The translations under genes were made by a program, and so were the position numbers. From assembly GCF_001937665.1 (NCBI RefSeq), contig NZ_MSKL01000027.1, positions 1-64,000 on the forward strand: DNA of 64,000 nt, in the 5' to 3' direction. Positions within the stretch are counted from its first letter, which is position 1, and every line of letters starts with the position of its first letter. Positions 14,870 to 22,521 of this stretch are shown here, piece by piece. The DNA is from Actinomyces oris (GTDB lineage: Bacteria > Actinomycetota > Actinomycetes > Actinomycetales > Actinomycetaceae). The notes beneath the pieces are model-generated. The model had not been told where the DNA came from and ran no database searches. It saw only the letters and a list, made by a program, of their open reading frames with translations.

Positions 14870-14970
14870 GGGGCTGCTCCTTCGGTGTCGAGGAAGTCGT
14901 AGATGCTTGTCTGGCCAGGCAGGATCTGCTGGTCACCAATGTTTTCAACGGGGATGTCGGTATTACTCAT
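14857..14970 (-). CDS. 37-residue protein with QTSIYDFLD motif
   Basis: This tiny gene begins exactly at an ATGA overlap with the methyltransferase stop (14967-14970) and ends within the next gene. The product, MSNTDIPVENIGDQQILPGQ followed by TSIYDFLDTEGAAPCSD, is disordered-looking apart from the hydrophobic QTSIYDFL segment. That segment resembles sliding-clamp binding peptides (Q-x-x-I/L-x-x-F type), raising the possibility of a clamp-interacting or adaptor peptide; this is inference from a short motif. Translational coupling on both sides argues that it is a real gene. Confidence 0.5.
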   Translation of the reverse strand: MSNTDIPVENIGDQQILPGQTSIYDFLDTEGAAPCSD

Positions 14971-16436
14971 GATGCGCTCATCGCCTCTTTTATGGTTGTG
15001 ATGATGTCGCGGGCGGTGGGTGGGGTGACGGCGTTGCCGGCTTGTTTGACTTTCTCTCCTCTGTTTCCTCGGATGATGTAGTTGGTGGGGAAGGCCATGG
15101 CCCTGGTGATCTCGTGGGGGTTGAGCATCCGGAAGTGGACGTCGTCGATGTTGACGGTGCCGCCGGTTAGTAGTGACTGGTGGCCGGCGGTGGTGATGGT
15201 TCTGGCCGGTTCCTCGGTGGGGGTGGTTAGGTGTGCGGATCCGTGGGTGCCGCCGTTGTTGCGCATCAGGAGGCCTTTGGGTGCGACGGCGATGCCGTGA
15301 CGGTCGCGTGTGGTGACGGTCGGTAGTGGGCGCTGTGTGGGCACGGCGCCTTTCTGGGTTCCGTAGTAAGGGGTGATGAGGGCGTGGTGGTTGCCGGAGG
15401 TGGTGACGGTGGCTAGTGGGGCGGTGACGGGGCGGGCGGTGGATCCTCCGCCGCGGAGCTCGGCGATGAAGGGTGCTCGGGGTTCCGTCGAGCTGCTGCT
15501 GGTCTTGGTGTTCCATGCCTCGGGCGTTGGGGTGGTTGGCGGTTGCCAGCTGCCGGTCCAGTAGCGGTTGATGCCGGTCTGGATTCGGGCGAGGGTCTTG
15601 GCTGCCAGGGGTCTGGAGCGGTCTCCGATGCGCTCGCCCAGGTCGGTCCAGTCGATGATGGACGCGGCGGGGATCGTGGGTGGTTCGACGACGTGGTTGC
15701 GGCAGGAGACCTGCGGGCACCGGTAGGTGTACTGGGAGCGGTAGCGTCCGACCTTGCGGGTGGGGTTCTTGAAGGCCTGCATGGCCTGGATCCAGCCGTG
15801 CTTGGGGCACCATGCCTGGGGGCGGATGACGTGCTCTACGTCGGGGGCTTTGTCGCCTTTGCGCCACAGGATGACGTAGAGGCGGTCCCGTGACTGCGGG
15901 GCCGGCAGGCCACTTAATGCGGCGTGCATGGAGTTCAGGGAGAGCAGGCGCATCTGGTAGCCCAGGGCTACGAGGGCGGCCCTCCAGGCGGGGAAGAGGA
16001 CCCAGTCGGCGGCGTCGATGACGTTCTCGACGATGATCGCCCGGTAGAGGTGGTGCTCGGCGAATCGGACGACGTCCCACATGGTGGCCCGTGACCTCAT
16101 GGCCGCGTCATCAGACAGGGGCTTGCCGGCCTCCAGCAGGCCGAGCAGGTCCCGGCGCCGGGCCTCATCCTGCCGCTGGCGGGCGACGCCCTTGGCGATG
16201 CTGTGGTTGGTGCAGCTCGGGGAGGCCCACAGGATGTCGGTGGTGGGGTACCGGCGTGGGTCCACCTGGCTGATGTCGGCGCAGTCGTGCGCGGTGTTGG
16301 GGTGGTTGGCCTGGTGAGTCTCGATGGCCAGGGCCCAGTGGTTGGCGGCCATGACCACCTCGATGCCGGGCACCATCTCCGCGCCGGTGCTGGAGCCGCC
16401 AGCACCGCAGAACAGGTCAGTCAGCGTCGTCGTCAT
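14967..16436 (-). CDS. C5-cytosine DNA methyltransferase (orphan)
   Basis: The 489-residue enzyme would transfer methyl from SAM to C5 of cytosine. Motif I is LTDLFCGAGGSSTGAEM at the N-terminus; motif IV, normally PCQ or PPC, reads SPSCTNHS with the catalytic Cys; motif VI is IIVENVID. A target-recognition stretch with a possible zinc-binding group (CPKHGW ... CPQVSCRNHV) follows, and the C-terminal motifs IX-X appear as PHEITRAMAFPTNYIIRG and KQAGNAVTPPTARDI. ATG at 16436 overlaps the previous stop (ATGA); an upstream start at 16481 would fall inside the preceding gene. No restriction enzyme gene lies beside it, so protection from host restriction or gene regulation is more likely than a complete R-M system. 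Confidence 0.9.
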   Translation of the reverse strand: MTTTLTDLFCGAGGSSTGAEMVPGIEVVMAANHWALAIETHQANHPNTAHDCADISQVDPRRYPTTDILWASPSCTNHSIAKGVARQRQDEARRRDLLGLLEAGKPLSDDAAMRSRATMWDVVRFAEHHLYRAIIVENVIDAADWVLFPAWRAALVALGYQMRLLSLNSMHAALSGLPAPQSRDRLYVILWRKGDKAPDVEHVIRPQAWCPKHGWIQAMQAFKNPTRKVGRYRSQYTYRCPQVSCRNHVVEPPTIPAASIIDWTDLGERIGDRSRPLAAKTLARIQTGINRYWTGSWQPPTTPTPEAWNTKTSSSSTEPRAPFIAELRGGGSTARPVTAPLATVTTSGNHHALITPYYGTQKGAVPTQRPLPTVTTRDRHGIAVAPKGLLMRNNGGTHGSAHLTTPTEEPARTITTAGHQSLLTGGTVNIDDVHFRMLNPHEITRAMAFPTNYIIRGNRGEKVKQAGNAVTPPTARDIITTIKEAMSAS

Positions 16437-16570
16437 GACTCGGCCTGCCAGAGGCCCCGCTTGGCTGCGATGGCCGTGCACACGGCATCGCAGGCGAGGG
16501 TGATGGCTTGAAGTGTCTCGGTGGTGTCGCCGGCGAAGGCGAGGCTGGGTAATGGCTTGTAGGTGGTCAT
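16433..16570 (-). CDS. 45-residue hypothetical protein, first gene of the maintenance operon
   Basis: The product MTTYKPLPSLAFAGDTTETL plus QAITLACDAVCTAIAAKRGLWQAES has no recognised family. ATG at 16570 is preceded by AGGAG at seven bases; the frame is open further upstream, but that part (LLPAIALLLAMPAIAAARG) is a translation of the palindromic repeats and not protein. The stop overlaps the methyltransferase ATG as ATGA. Position makes it the promoter-proximal gene of the ten-gene leftward operon, directly downstream of the repeated ATTGCCAGCAAT sites. Confidence 0.6.
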   Translation of the reverse strand: MTTYKPLPSLAFAGDTTETLQAITLACDAVCTAIAAKRGLWQAES

Positions 16571-16598
16571 GCGCTTGTCTCCTGTTGTGGTTGCTGTC

Positions 16599-16628
16599 AT
16601 TGCTGGCAATTGCATCATTGCCAGCAAT
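16599..16628. repeat. Inverted pair of ATTGCCAGCAAT 12-mers upstream of the maintenance operon
   Basis: ATTGCTGGCAAT (16599-16610) and its exact complement ATTGCCAGCAAT (16617-16628) are separated by six bases. They lie 29-58 bp upstream of the first operon gene, where a repressor would act on the promoter. The same 12-mer occurs at 16740-16769 and, in one exact and several near copies, in the parB-like gene. Confidence 0.75.
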
Positions 16629-16730
16629 TGGGAGGAGACTGGCCTCTCGGGGGAGGTTGGTTCCGCGTAATTACAGGGTTCTTGCTGGTGTGGAGCGCCT
16701 GCTTCATCGCAACATCCCCTTGCCGCCGCT

Positions 16731-16769
16731 ATTGCCGGCATTGCCAGCAATAGCGCTATTGCTGGCAAT
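16731..16769. repeat. 30-bp perfect palindrome of ATTGCCAGCAAT units next to attR
   Basis: From 16740 to 16769 two inverted copies of the 12-mer are joined by AGCGCT, so ATTGCCAGCAATAGC is followed directly by its exact complement: a 30-bp perfect palindrome. A variant half-copy ATTGCCGGCAT precedes it at 16731-16741. It lies about 65 bp from the tRNA fragment. Candidate parS-like site or operator. Confidence 0.75.
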
Positions 16770-16832
16770 AGAATCGCAGCGGTACATCCATCTGCGGGCG
16801 AGCACGTCGACGTACTCGAGCCAGACAATGAT

Positions 16833-16884
16833 GCTGCGGACTTTTAATCCGAAGGTCGTGGGTTCGAGCCCCACAGGGGGTACC
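16833..16884 (+). other. 3' fragment of tRNA-Lys(TTT): putative attR
   Basis: The sequence reads like the 3' two thirds of a tRNA: anticodon stem-loop CGGA-CTTTTAA-TCCG with anticodon TTT at 16843-16845, T-arm GTGGG-TTCGAGC-CCCAC (16858-16874), acceptor 3' strand AGGGGGT and TACC. Upstream bases cannot form the acceptor 5' strand (ACCCCCT is absent) or a D-arm, so no functional tRNA is encoded. This is the remnant expected where an element integrated into the 3' end of a tRNA-Lys gene. The intact tRNA would lie at the other end, to the left of this window. Confidence 0.75.
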
Positions 16885-17027
16885 GCGCCGGCCTCGGCCC
16901 CCAGCCCAGGTAGCCGAACGTGAGCACAGATCACGCAGCCACAGCGACATACCCGTGTCTGAGGGCCACACCTTACGGATCGCAGACCGCTCCAAGGACT
17001 CATCATCCATCCTCCGAGGCAGCGTCG

Positions 17028-17930
17028 TTATTTTCCGCTTGCAGCATCGTCGAGCACGGACCCGACGTAGCGGCCGAACTTCTCAGTGACGCTGCTGTGG
17101 TCGTCGTCCGGCCACTCGTTCCAGGTGTGACGGAAGCCCGCCGAGCGGTAGTAGCCCAGGCTGCTCCTGGCGTGCCCGATGCCGTCGAATCCTTCAAAGC
17201 TGTTGGCGGGCACGTCGCGCGTCCCGGTCACCCAGTTCAGCCGGAGCCGACTCTTGGCGTCGTCGGAGAACATCGCCTGCTCCTCAGGCGCATCACCACC
17301 CCCGAAGAGCAGGAAGCCCCCGCCCGCCATGCGCTCGGCGTAGACCGGGAAGAACCACTGGCTGATGAACTCCGAGCCTCCGGAGTAGCCCACGAGCCAG
17401 ACCCGATCCGTGGTGGCACCGCACTCGGCGACCACGTAGTCGAGCGTCTGCTCCAGGTAGTGGACCTTGCCCTCCTGATCCTCCAGCCACCAGATTCCGT
17501 CGTCTCCGGGAGAGCGCACCGAGACCACGTCGTACCCGCGAGTGATCGCCGCCTCGACGACTCCCCCGGCGCCGGCCAGGCCACCGCGGGCCCTCTCGTC
17601 CCGGCTCTGGTTCCCCTGCCTGTGGAAGGACTGCCCGTCGCCATCGAGGTAGACGACCAGTCCGACCGGCACGTCCACGGCCGCGTAGAAGATGCAGTCC
17701 GAGGTTTCGTCCTCGTCGTCGGTGTAGGAGAACGCGGCAGGAACCGACAGGTCTCCCGACGTCGGGCGCAGGCTCGGCGCAACGTCACCCCCGCGCGAGC
17801 GCAGGTACGAAGGCGGAGTCGAGTGCGCTGCCGCTCGCTGCACCCCCCGAGGAGCGCATCCTGCCAGGATGAGGCTCGTCACCACTCCGGTCAGGGCTCG
17901 CCGCGAAAGGTGCGCCGCCACGCTCTCCAC
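17028..17930 (-). CDS. Secreted lipoprotein, alpha/beta-hydrolase (esterase) fold
   Basis: The 300-residue protein has a lipoprotein signal (ALTGVVTSLILAGC, Cys near residue 25) and an alpha/beta-hydrolase layout: DVPVGLVVYLDGDGQSF, GYDVVSVRSPGD, then the nucleophile elbow VGYSGGSEFISQW, and a late His in WPDDDHSSV. This resembles PHB-depolymerase-like or feruloyl-esterase-like hydrolases. Substrate is unknown. The start is GTG at 17930; a GTG three codons downstream is equally plausible. It is the first chromosomal gene after the integrated element and is transcribed toward attR; nothing in sequence suggests it belongs to the element. Confidence 0.7.
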   Translation of the reverse strand: MESVAAHLSRRALTGVVTSLILAGCAPRGVQRAAAHSTPPSYLRSRGGDVAPSLRPTSGDLSVPAAFSYTDDEDETSDCIFYAAVDVPVGLVVYLDGDGQSFHRQGNQSRDERARGGLAGAGGVVEAAITRGYDVVSVRSPGDDGIWWLEDQEGKVHYLEQTLDYVVAECGATTDRVWLVGYSGGSEFISQWFFPVYAERMAGGGFLLFGGGDAPEEQAMFSDDAKSRLRLNWVTGTRDVPANSFEGFDGIGHARSSLGYYRSAGFRHTWNEWPDDDHSSVTEKFGRYVGSVLDDAASGK

Positions 17931-18045
17931 CCACCTTCCCGATCGTCGTCAGCCACTTGACGGTAGCACCAGCGCCCCGGTTCCGCTCGGCCGCGAAGGC
18001 AGGATCACTCCACCAACGACGAGGCGCACCGAGGTGGATAGGGGT

Positions 18046-18471
18046 TCAGCGCGGGAGCGCGGCGTCGGACACGACCCAGTTGCGCCCGACCTTTCTGCCG
18101 GGCAGGCGGCCGGAGGTAATACGGTCGCGCACCGCCTGCGGAGTGATCCCGAGCCGGATGGCGGCCTCGGACACGCCTACGAACTCGACATCATCGATCT
18201 TCAGGCCCTCGCGGCGGTCCCACATCCGGGTAGGGATGACCTCGATCCCCACCAGGTCCCCGATCTGCGCCGCCAGAGCACTGGCCGTGGACACGGCCTG
18301 GGCCAGCGTGTGGGCCGGCAGGGTGATGACGGCATTGAGGGCCCCGGGGCATGCGGGTGCGTCCCCAACGGCGGGGTGATAGTCGGCCAGGGCCTCCATG
18401 AGGTCGTCGATAGCGTCGTCGCCCTCGACAGGACGGTTCGCGTGAATCGTGAGCGTGGCGTTGTAGTCCAC
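18046..18471 (-). CDS. Small protein with C-terminal helix-turn-helix (excisionase/MerR-like)
   Basis: The 141-residue protein has an N-terminal alpha/beta part (MDYNATLTIHANRPVEGDDAIDDLMEAL; ALNAVITLPAHTLAQAVSTASALAAQI) and a C-terminal winged-helix-like DNA-binding motif FVGVSEAAIRLGITPQAVRDRITSGRLPGRKVGRNWVV. That pattern (x-S-x-x-E-A-A-x-x-L-G-I-T-x-x-A-V-R-x-x-I-x-x-G-x-L-P-x-x-K-x-G-R-x-W) is the helix-turn-helix of the excisionase/DUF3853 group. The N-terminal half is not recognised. It is a lone gene; a regulatory role is inferred. Confidence 0.65.
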   Translation of the reverse strand: MDYNATLTIHANRPVEGDDAIDDLMEALADYHPAVGDAPACPGALNAVITLPAHTLAQAVSTASALAAQIGDLVGIEVIPTRMWDRREGLKIDDVEFVGVSEAAIRLGITPQAVRDRITSGRLPGRKVGRNWVVSDAALPR

Positions 18472-18535
18472 AGTCCCCCCAAATACTTTGCTTACACCAA
18501 AATTGTTTCACTTGAACTTGGTGCGTCGCAAGCCG

Positions 18536-20287
18536 TCAGGCGGGACTGCCCTGACCGCCCGTGACCCCGCGACCACGGGAGCCGCGACCACGACCACCGC
18601 CGCTGCGGCCGCCCCGACCGGAGGACTGCCCGGAAACCCGCTCGCCGCTTCCGCCGCGCCGCTTCGCACCGCGCCCACTGTTCCCAGCGTTCCCGCCGCG
18701 CCCACCGTGCGCTCCCCCGCCGCGACCTCCACGGCCGGCGCGACCGGACCGACCGCGCCCCGCTTCTCCGTGACCGTGTCCCGGCCGCCCGGTGGAGGCC
18801 CGGCCACTGGGGCTACCGCCCTTGATGGCCACGCCCTCGGGCATGTCCTCCAGCGCGACGGCCTCGGCGACCTGCCCCACAAGGGCGTCCACGGCGTCGT
18901 CGTCGGGCCGGATGCGCTCGATGTCCGCACGAATCCGCGCCTTCTTGAGCAGGACCTGAACATCGTGCTTCTGCTCGGGCAGGACGAGGGTGATGACGCT
19001 GCCGGCGGCCCCGGCGCGGGCGGTGCGGCCCGAGCGGTGCAGGTAGGCCTTGTGCTCGGCGGGCGGGTCGACGTGGACCACGAGCTCGACGCCGGAGACG
19101 TCGATCCCCCGGGCGGCGATGTCGGTGGCGACCATGACGTGGACCTGCCCCGCGGAGAAGGCCCGCATGGCGCGCTCGCGCGCCTTCTGGCTCATGTTGC
19201 CCTGCAGCTCGACGGCGGGGATCCCGGCCTGGACGAGCTTGCGGGCCAGGCGCCGGGCGAGGTGCTTGGTGCGGGTGAACAGGATGCGCTGCCCCTCCCC
19301 GGAGGCCAGGCGCCGCACGATGCCGTCCTTGGCGGTCTTGTCCGCGACCATCCACACGCGGTGGGTCATGGCGTCCACGGACGAGGTCGAGGGGTCCACG
19401 GAGTGCTGCAGCGGGTTGTGGAGGAACTCCTTGACCAGGGTGTCCACGCCGTTGTCCAGGGTGGCGGAGAACAGCAGGCGCTGGCCGCGCTGCGGGGTGG
19501 CGCGCAGGATGCGGCGGACATTGGGCAGGAAGCCGAGATCGGCCATGTGGTCGGCCTCGTCCAGGACGGTGATCTCGACCTCGTCGAGGCTGACGAGTCC
19601 CTGTCCCATGAGGTCCAGGAGCCGGCCGGGGCAGGCGACGACGACGTCAACGCCCGCCTTGAGGGCCTTCTCCTGGGGCTTGGCGGAGACCCCGCCGAAG
19701 ATGGTGGTCACATCCATGTCGACGACGCGGGCCAGTGGCTCGATGACCTCGGCGATCTGGAGGGCGAGCTCGCGGGTGGGCGCCAGGACCAGGCCGATGG
19801 GGTGGCCGGGGCGGGCCTTGTCCTGCTGCGCCAGGCGCTGGACCAGCGGCAGGCTGAAGGCCAGGGTCTTGCCCGAGCCGGTGCGGCCACGGCCGAGCAC
19901 GTCGCGTCCGGCGAGGGTGTCGGGCAGGGTGGCGGCCTGGATGGGGAAGGGCGCGGCGAAACCGCGGGCGTCGAGGTCGGCGGCGAGGTCGGAGTCCACG
20001 CCGAGGTCGGCGAAGGTGGTCTCACCCGCGGCCGGAGTCTTTCCAGAGGCGAAGCGGTGTGAGGCGGAGGTGCGGTGTGCGGCCACGAGGATCCTGTCGG
20101 TTGGGACCGCGAGCACGCCGGCGCGTGTCGCTGGCAGCGTGCGCGTCGGTGCGTGAGGTGCCGGCGTATGCGGTTCGACGGCGCAGGGCGTCAGGTGAGT
20201 CGACGCGCGCCGGGACCGGGGCACCAGCCAGGCCGGGCGGTGCCCGGACCAGGGAGCCATCCTGCCCGAGATCCCACCACGCCCCAA
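18536..20287 (-). CDS. DEAD-box ATP-dependent RNA helicase
   Basis: The protein (up to 583 residues) unwinds structured RNA in decay or ribosome assembly. Motifs in order: TTFADLGVDSDLAADLDARGFAAPFPIQAATLP (Q motif), GRGRTGSGKTLAF (I), APTRELALQI (Ia), VVACPGRLLDLM (Ib), VLDEADHMADLGF (II, DEAD), LLFSATLDN (III, SAT), then the second RecA domain with VMVATDIAARGIDVSGVELVVHVDPP and HRSGRTARAG (VI). The C-terminus is a long Arg/Gly/Ser-rich tail. The start is uncertain: the frame opens at TTG 20287, an ATG lies at 20260, and a GTG at 20116 begins VLAVPTDRILVAAHRT, closer to where such proteins start. It follows the EamA gene on the same strand. Confidence 0.9.
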   Translation of the reverse strand: MGRGGISGRMAPWSGHRPAWLVPRSRRASTHLTPCAVEPHTPAPHAPTRTLPATRAGVLAVPTDRILVAAHRTSASHRFASGKTPAAGETTFADLGVDSDLAADLDARGFAAPFPIQAATLPDTLAGRDVLGRGRTGSGKTLAFSLPLVQRLAQQDKARPGHPIGLVLAPTRELALQIAEVIEPLARVVDMDVTTIFGGVSAKPQEKALKAGVDVVVACPGRLLDLMGQGLVSLDEVEITVLDEADHMADLGFLPNVRRILRATPQRGQRLLFSATLDNGVDTLVKEFLHNPLQHSVDPSTSSVDAMTHRVWMVADKTAKDGIVRRLASGEGQRILFTRTKHLARRLARKLVQAGIPAVELQGNMSQKARERAMRAFSAGQVHVMVATDIAARGIDVSGVELVVHVDPPAEHKAYLHRSGRTARAGAAGSVITLVLPEQKHDVQVLLKKARIRADIERIRPDDDAVDALVGQVAEAVALEDMPEGVAIKGGSPSGRASTGRPGHGHGEAGRGRSGRAGRGGRGGGAHGGRGGNAGNSGRGAKRRGGSGERVSGQSSGRGGRSGGGRGRGSRGRGVTGGQGSPA

Positions 20288-20296
20288 GGACCCCTC

Positions 20297-21232
20297 TCAC
20301 ACGCGCGTGGGGCGCGGCGCGCGGCCGTCCGCGCTGGCCAGGGCAACGGCCACCGACACCAGCCCGAGGCCGGCGACCTCCCAGCCGCTGGGCAGCTGGC
20401 CCAGCACCGCCACTCCCACCAGCATCGACGTCGCCGGCATGAGCGAGGACAGGAGCGCGAAGGTATCCGCCCCAAGGCGTTTGAGCACCACTTGATCGAG
20501 CCCGTAGGGCACCGCGGTCGACAGCAGCCCAACCCCCAGTGCCATCGCTGCCGCCCTCACCGATGTCAGGGCAGCCGCCGCCGTGCCGACGGCGAAGGGA
20601 GCGTAGACCAGCGCGCCAAACACCATGCCCACAGCGAGCGAGTCGACTCCGGCCCCGGACGAGGCCACCCGCCGCCCCAGAAGGATGTATCCCGCCCAGG
20701 CCGCACCGGCCGCCAGCGCGAGCACGACCCCCGCCCTCTGACCCGGCTCACTCAGGTCGACGCCGAGCCCGGAGATGCACACGACTCCCAGGAGCGCCAG
20801 CAACGCGGCCAAGCGCGGTCGCCACCCGCGCCCCGTGAGGGCAGCGACGGCGACCGGCCCGAGGAACTCCAGGGAGACGACCGTCCCCAGCGGGAGCAGT
20901 GAGATCGCCGCATAGAAGATGACGTTCATGGTGGCTGTGGCCGCCCCGAAGGCGGCCGCCAGCACCAGAGCCTGACGCGTCCAGCTCCGGCGCCACGGTC
21001 GTCGGAGCGCCAGGAGCACGACGGCGCCCACCACCAGGCGCCACCAGGCCACTGCCGTCGAGGGCATGAGCGAGAACAGTGAGACGGCCAGGCCCGCTCC
21101 GAGGTACTGGGAGAAGGCGGAGGCGACGAAGACCAGCGGCGCCGGGACCCTTCCCGCCACCGCTCTGCCCACAGCACGTGCGCCTGCGCTGCTGCCCAGG
21201 CCGCGGGGCGGGTGGGATTCACCGCTCGTCAC
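20297..21232 (-). CDS. EamA/DMT-family exporter (RhtA-like)
   Basis: This 311-residue membrane protein has about ten hydrophobic segments in two repeats, the drug/metabolite transporter plan. RhtA-type threonine/homoserine exporters share features seen here: an early SQYLGAGLAVSLF, WWRLVVGAVVLLAL, YAAISLLPLGTVVSLEFLGPVAVA at the end of repeat one, and a second repeat ending LGQLPSGWEVAGLGLVSVAVALAS. Export of amino acids or metabolites is inferred from the family. The start is GTG at 21232. Its stop is 10 bp before the furthest helicase start, so the two may share a transcript. Confidence 0.8.
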   Translation of the reverse strand: MTSGESHPPRGLGSSAGARAVGRAVAGRVPAPLVFVASAFSQYLGAGLAVSLFSLMPSTAVAWWRLVVGAVVLLALRRPWRRSWTRQALVLAAAFGAATATMNVIFYAAISLLPLGTVVSLEFLGPVAVAALTGRGWRPRLAALLALLGVVCISGLGVDLSEPGQRAGVVLALAAGAAWAGYILLGRRVASSGAGVDSLAVGMVFGALVYAPFAVGTAAAALTSVRAAAMALGVGLLSTAVPYGLDQVVLKRLGADTFALLSSLMPATSMLVGVAVLGQLPSGWEVAGLGLVSVAVALASADGRAPRPTRV

Positions 21233-21325
21233 GCCCGTATTGTCACCTGCGCTGCAGCTCCTTCACACGCCCCCCCCTCCACGGTTTCAGCGCGGCGCAC
21301 CCGGCACGGGGGTCGTCCGGCCCGA

Positions 21326-22153
21326 CTACCTGCCCAGGCGGCGCTCCCGGCTGGCGAAGTCGCGTAGCGCCCGTAGGAAGTCCACGCGCCGGAAGGCCGG
21401 CCAGTTGACCTCGCAGAAGTAGTACTCGGAGTGCACCGACTGCCACAGCAGGAACCCGGAGAGCCGCTGCTCGCCCGAGGTGCGGATGACCAGGTCGGGG
21501 TCGGGCTGGCCCTTGGTGTAGAGATGCTCGGTGATGTCCTCCTCACTGAGTGAGGCGGCCACCTCCTCCAGGCTCGCCCCGGCGGCGGCCCGCTCGCGCA
21601 GCAGCTCGCGCACGGCGTCGGCGATCTCCTGACGGCCCCCGTAGCCGACGGCGATGTTGACCTGCATGCGCCGGTCCTCGACCTCGGTGGCCTTGGCGGC
21701 ATCGCCCGCCGGCCCACCTGGCTCAGATGCCTCAGCGCTCGCGGGCCGGGAGCGGACGACGGCGGCGCGCAGGCGCTCGGCCAGCGGCTCGGGCAGGAGG
21801 TCGACGGCGCCCACGAGCCGCAGGCTCCAGCGACCGGTCTCGGCGAGCTCGTCGACGGCGTGGGCGATGATGTCCAGCAGGGGTGAGAGCTCGGCCGGGT
21901 CACGGGAGAGGTTGTCGGTGCTCAGCAGCCACAGGGTGACGACCTGGACCCCCATCTGCTCGGCCCACCCGAGGAACTCCTCGATCTTGTCCGCACCGCG
22001 CTTGTGGCCCTGCGCGGCCCCGAACCCCATGGACTTGGCCCAGCGCCGGTTGCCGTCGAGGATGACACCCACGTGGTGGGGCACCGTGGCCGGGTCGATG
22101 CGCGCAGCCAGCCGGCGCTCGTAGATGTCGTAGAGGAGGTTGTCGCCTGCCAT
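21326..22153 (-). CDS. uppS: Isoprenyl transferase (undecaprenyl/decaprenyl diphosphate synthase)
   Basis: The 275-residue cis-prenyltransferase makes the polyprenyl carrier for cell-wall synthesis. Conserved regions: HVGVILDGNRRWAKSMGF (catalytic Asp and Arg-rich start), GHKRGADKIEEFLGWAEQMGVQVVTLWLLSTDNLSRD, VNIAVGYGGRQEIADAVREL, and at the end DPDLVIRTSGEQRLSGFLLWQSVHSEYYFCEVNWPAFR with the diphosphate-binding Arg and Ser. The ATG at 22153 has GAGGA upstream; the longer frame to 22279 adds a low-complexity extension and is rejected. An Ala/Gly/Pro-rich insertion near residues 140-165 lengthens it a little against the usual ~250. Confidence 0.93.
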   Translation of the reverse strand: MAGDNLLYDIYERRLAARIDPATVPHHVGVILDGNRRWAKSMGFGAAQGHKRGADKIEEFLGWAEQMGVQVVTLWLLSTDNLSRDPAELSPLLDIIAHAVDELAETGRWSLRLVGAVDLLPEPLAERLRAAVVRSRPASAEASEPGGPAGDAAKATEVEDRRMQVNIAVGYGGRQEIADAVRELLRERAAAGASLEEVAASLSEEDITEHLYTKGQPDPDLVIRTSGEQRLSGFLLWQSVHSEYYFCEVNWPAFRRVDFLRALRDFASRERRLGR

Positions 22154-22521
22154 GCCGTATTCCTCAGGGCTCCTCGGTGGGGTTGATGGGGGGGCGGGGC
22201 CCGACGGCTCGGGGCCACCTCCAACGCTATCGCGCGATACCCCTCCTGCGCTGGACGAGCCTGCTAACAGCCGAGTCAAATCCGGCCATCAGGTTCGCCC
22301 AGGGTTGCCGGGGCACAACAGAGGCATGCGAGGACACGCGACCGCACCGGCTCGGACGACGACGTCCGAGGGACCTGCTGACACACGCGACCGTGGCGCC
22401 CCCGTCACATCGTCGCCCGGACCGCTACCACCGAAACCTACGCTCACGTAACCTACGGAGTCGTAAGGTTCAGGATCGACCCCGAGCTCAGCCCACACCA
22501 CCCAGAAGGACGCTCACGCCC
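22154..22521. other. Divergent intergenic region between uppS and the hemolysin III gene
   Basis: This 368-bp gap must hold both divergent promoters. No palindrome, terminator or further gene with coding character is evident; several frames are open only because of GC content. TACGGAGTCGTAAGG-type sequence near 22453 is a possible promoter region for the rightward gene. Confidence 0.4.

Noticed and set aside
16833-16884. A functional tRNA-Lys gene
   Set aside because: No D-arm and no acceptor 5' strand pairing with AGGGGGT are found upstream; only the 3' part exists.
16704-17010. Leftward reading frames encoding VGLEPTTFGLKVR or GARTHDLRIK-like peptides
   Set aside because: These are the well-known spurious translations of the antisense strand of a tRNA-Lys; here they come from the tRNA fragment.
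17869-18564. Rightward open frame across the gap between the lipoprotein esterase and the HTH gene
   Set aside because: It runs antisense to the well-supported HTH gene and has no start site or recognisable domain.
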